Shown one piece after another: positions 62,802 through 64,000 of a stretch of DNA of 64,000 bases. The stretch is taken from the NCBI GenBank assembly GCA_963580285.1, contig OY757026.1, positions 84,852,651 to 84,916,650 of the forward strand, written 5' to 3'. This stretch comes from Lucinisca nassula (taxonomy: Eukaryota; Mollusca; Bivalvia; Lucinida; Lucinidae). Position 1 is the first letter of the stretch. The number at the start of each line of letters is the position of its first letter. A program made the translations under genes and the position numbers. The notes beneath the pieces were generated by a model. The model saw nothing but the letters and a program-made list of their open reading frames with translations. It was not told the DNA's origin and did no database searches.

Positions 62802-64000
62802 TTAGGCCCTTATAACTCGAGTGTTTGTATGGCGATTAAGCTGAAATTTTGCATGCTGCTAGTACACCTCAGTGCCTCGAAGAGTGCAAAATTTCATACT
62901 GCTACAACACGTATCTTGCGAGTTATAAGCCTTTGAAATTCGAGGAAACTAAACTTTGTGCCTATTTCTCGGGAAGACGAAATGAGTTGAAGAGGTGCAG
63001 TATGCCGCTTTCAAAAGGCATTGATGTCGCCTGCCATCGTGCAAAAACTCGCGAACACTGGGGCACTAGAAAGTGCCGAAATAAAGGGCTCATTTTTACA
63101 TTGAGGTCTACGGGAAAACCGAATAAAACGCCGCGGCGCAGCCTAGAGGGCGATAACAATAGCGGTTTTTTTACCGTTAGTCCTTCTCAATATAATACAC
63201 CCTCGGGGCAAATTAAAGATCGCTGCGTTCAATAGAGGCCGAGAAAAGTGGCTTAGAAAATTTGATTGAGGTTACCTGTGGTGGATGCTAAATTCTCATT
63301 TTGGTCACTTTAACGTAGACGCATGAAAACGGTGCCAAAACGTGTCCATGCGTGCCAAACAACCTGGGGTAAAATGGGAGTTGTTTCTGTCAAATAGTTT
63401 CGGAGATATAAGGGCCCAAACTTACGGTACTTTGACCTTCTAAGGGCCATAACTCGAAACATAGAGAACGAAGACAACTCCCATTTATCCCAGGACACTT
63501 GGGTCAAGGGCGCATCATTTGGCAGCAATTATAAGCCGATTCCATCAAGTCACCTTTGCAACATTTAGACACCTTCGGCATATTGTTGTCCCGCCCAAAA
63601 CTTTAGGCCCTTATAACTCGAGTGTTTGTATGGCGATTAAGCTGAAATTTTGCATGCTGCTAGTACACCTCAGTGCCTCGAAGAGTGCAAAATTTCATAC
63701 TGCTACAACACGTATCTTGCGAGTTATAAGCCTTTGAAATTCGAGGAAACTAAATTTTGTGCCTATTTCTCGGGAAGACGAAATGAGTTGAAGAGGTGCA
63801 GTATGCCGCTTTCAAAAGGCATTGATGTCGCCTGCCATCGTGCAAAAACTCGCGAACACTGGGGCACTAGAAAGTGCCGAAATAAAGGGCTCATTTTTAC
63901 ATTGAGGTCTACGGGAAAACCGAATAAAACGCCGCGGCGCAGCCTAGAGGGCGATAACAATAGCGGTTTTTTCACCGTTAGTCCTTCTCAATATAATACA

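Larger units (their letters stand above)
52262..64000. repeat. Satellite array, right arm (same 802-bp family)
   Basis: The array resumes in phase directly after the retrotransposon. The landmark occurs at 52413, 53215, 53956, 54700, 55502, 56304, 57106, 57907, 58709, 59511, 60313, 61115, 61916, 62718 and 63519, and the array runs off the window end. The first monomer (52413) still carries left-arm variants such as GTTGAGGAAGTGCAG. From 53215 onward the copies carry a different variant set, for example AAATTTAGCATG, and a 5-monomer higher-order repeat. No gene is supported here. Confidence 0.98.

Overview
The window is eukaryotic, almost certainly from an animal nuclear genome. It holds no bacterial-type genes. 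It is a long tandem satellite array with a monomer of about 802 bp, interrupted once by a complete LTR retrotransposon. The retroelement belongs to the Ty3/gypsy superfamily but has its integrase in front of reverse transcriptase. That order is the hallmark of Gmr1-like elements, which are known from deuterostomes and other, mainly marine, animals. I cannot name the species; a marine invertebrate or fish is an inference from the element type only.

Layout: (1) 1-41654, left satellite arm. It has 51 copies of a fixed landmark (TTGGCAGCAATTATAAG) spaced mostly 801-802 bp, plus a partial copy at the window start. Variants include 959-bp monomers with a 157-bp internal duplication, 753-bp monomers with a 48-bp deletion, and a block repeated with a 7-monomer period. 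(2) 41650-41654 and 52262-52266, a 5-bp target-site duplication GTAAA. (3) 41655-52261, the retrotransposon on the minus strand: 3' LTR 41655-44219, 3' noncoding strip with polypurine tract, one 1543-codon gag-pol frame 44337-48968, a roughly 700-bp leader with primer-binding site, and 5' LTR 49698-52261. (4) 52262-64000, right satellite arm. It has 15 landmark copies, two adjacent short monomers with the same 60-bp deletion, then two head-to-tail copies of a 5-monomer (4009-bp) higher-order repeat that differ at about three bases by eye.

Removing the element and one target-site copy restores a monomer of exactly 802 bp (656 + 151 - 5), so the insertion is a clean integrase-type event. The two LTRs (2565 and 2564 bp) differ by about seven substitutions and one indel by eye, the frame is unbroken, and all catalytic motifs are present, so the copy is young and may still be autonomous.

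The most interesting features are the gag-PR-IN-RT-RNaseH order, a nested inverted-repeat hairpin conserved in the satellite monomers (the element inserted into its left arm), different higher-order periods on the two sides, and several RNA-structure candidates in the element: a hairpin spanning the polypurine tract and matching 8-nt palindromes in the LTR and leader. The many short open frames in the satellite are not supported as genes.
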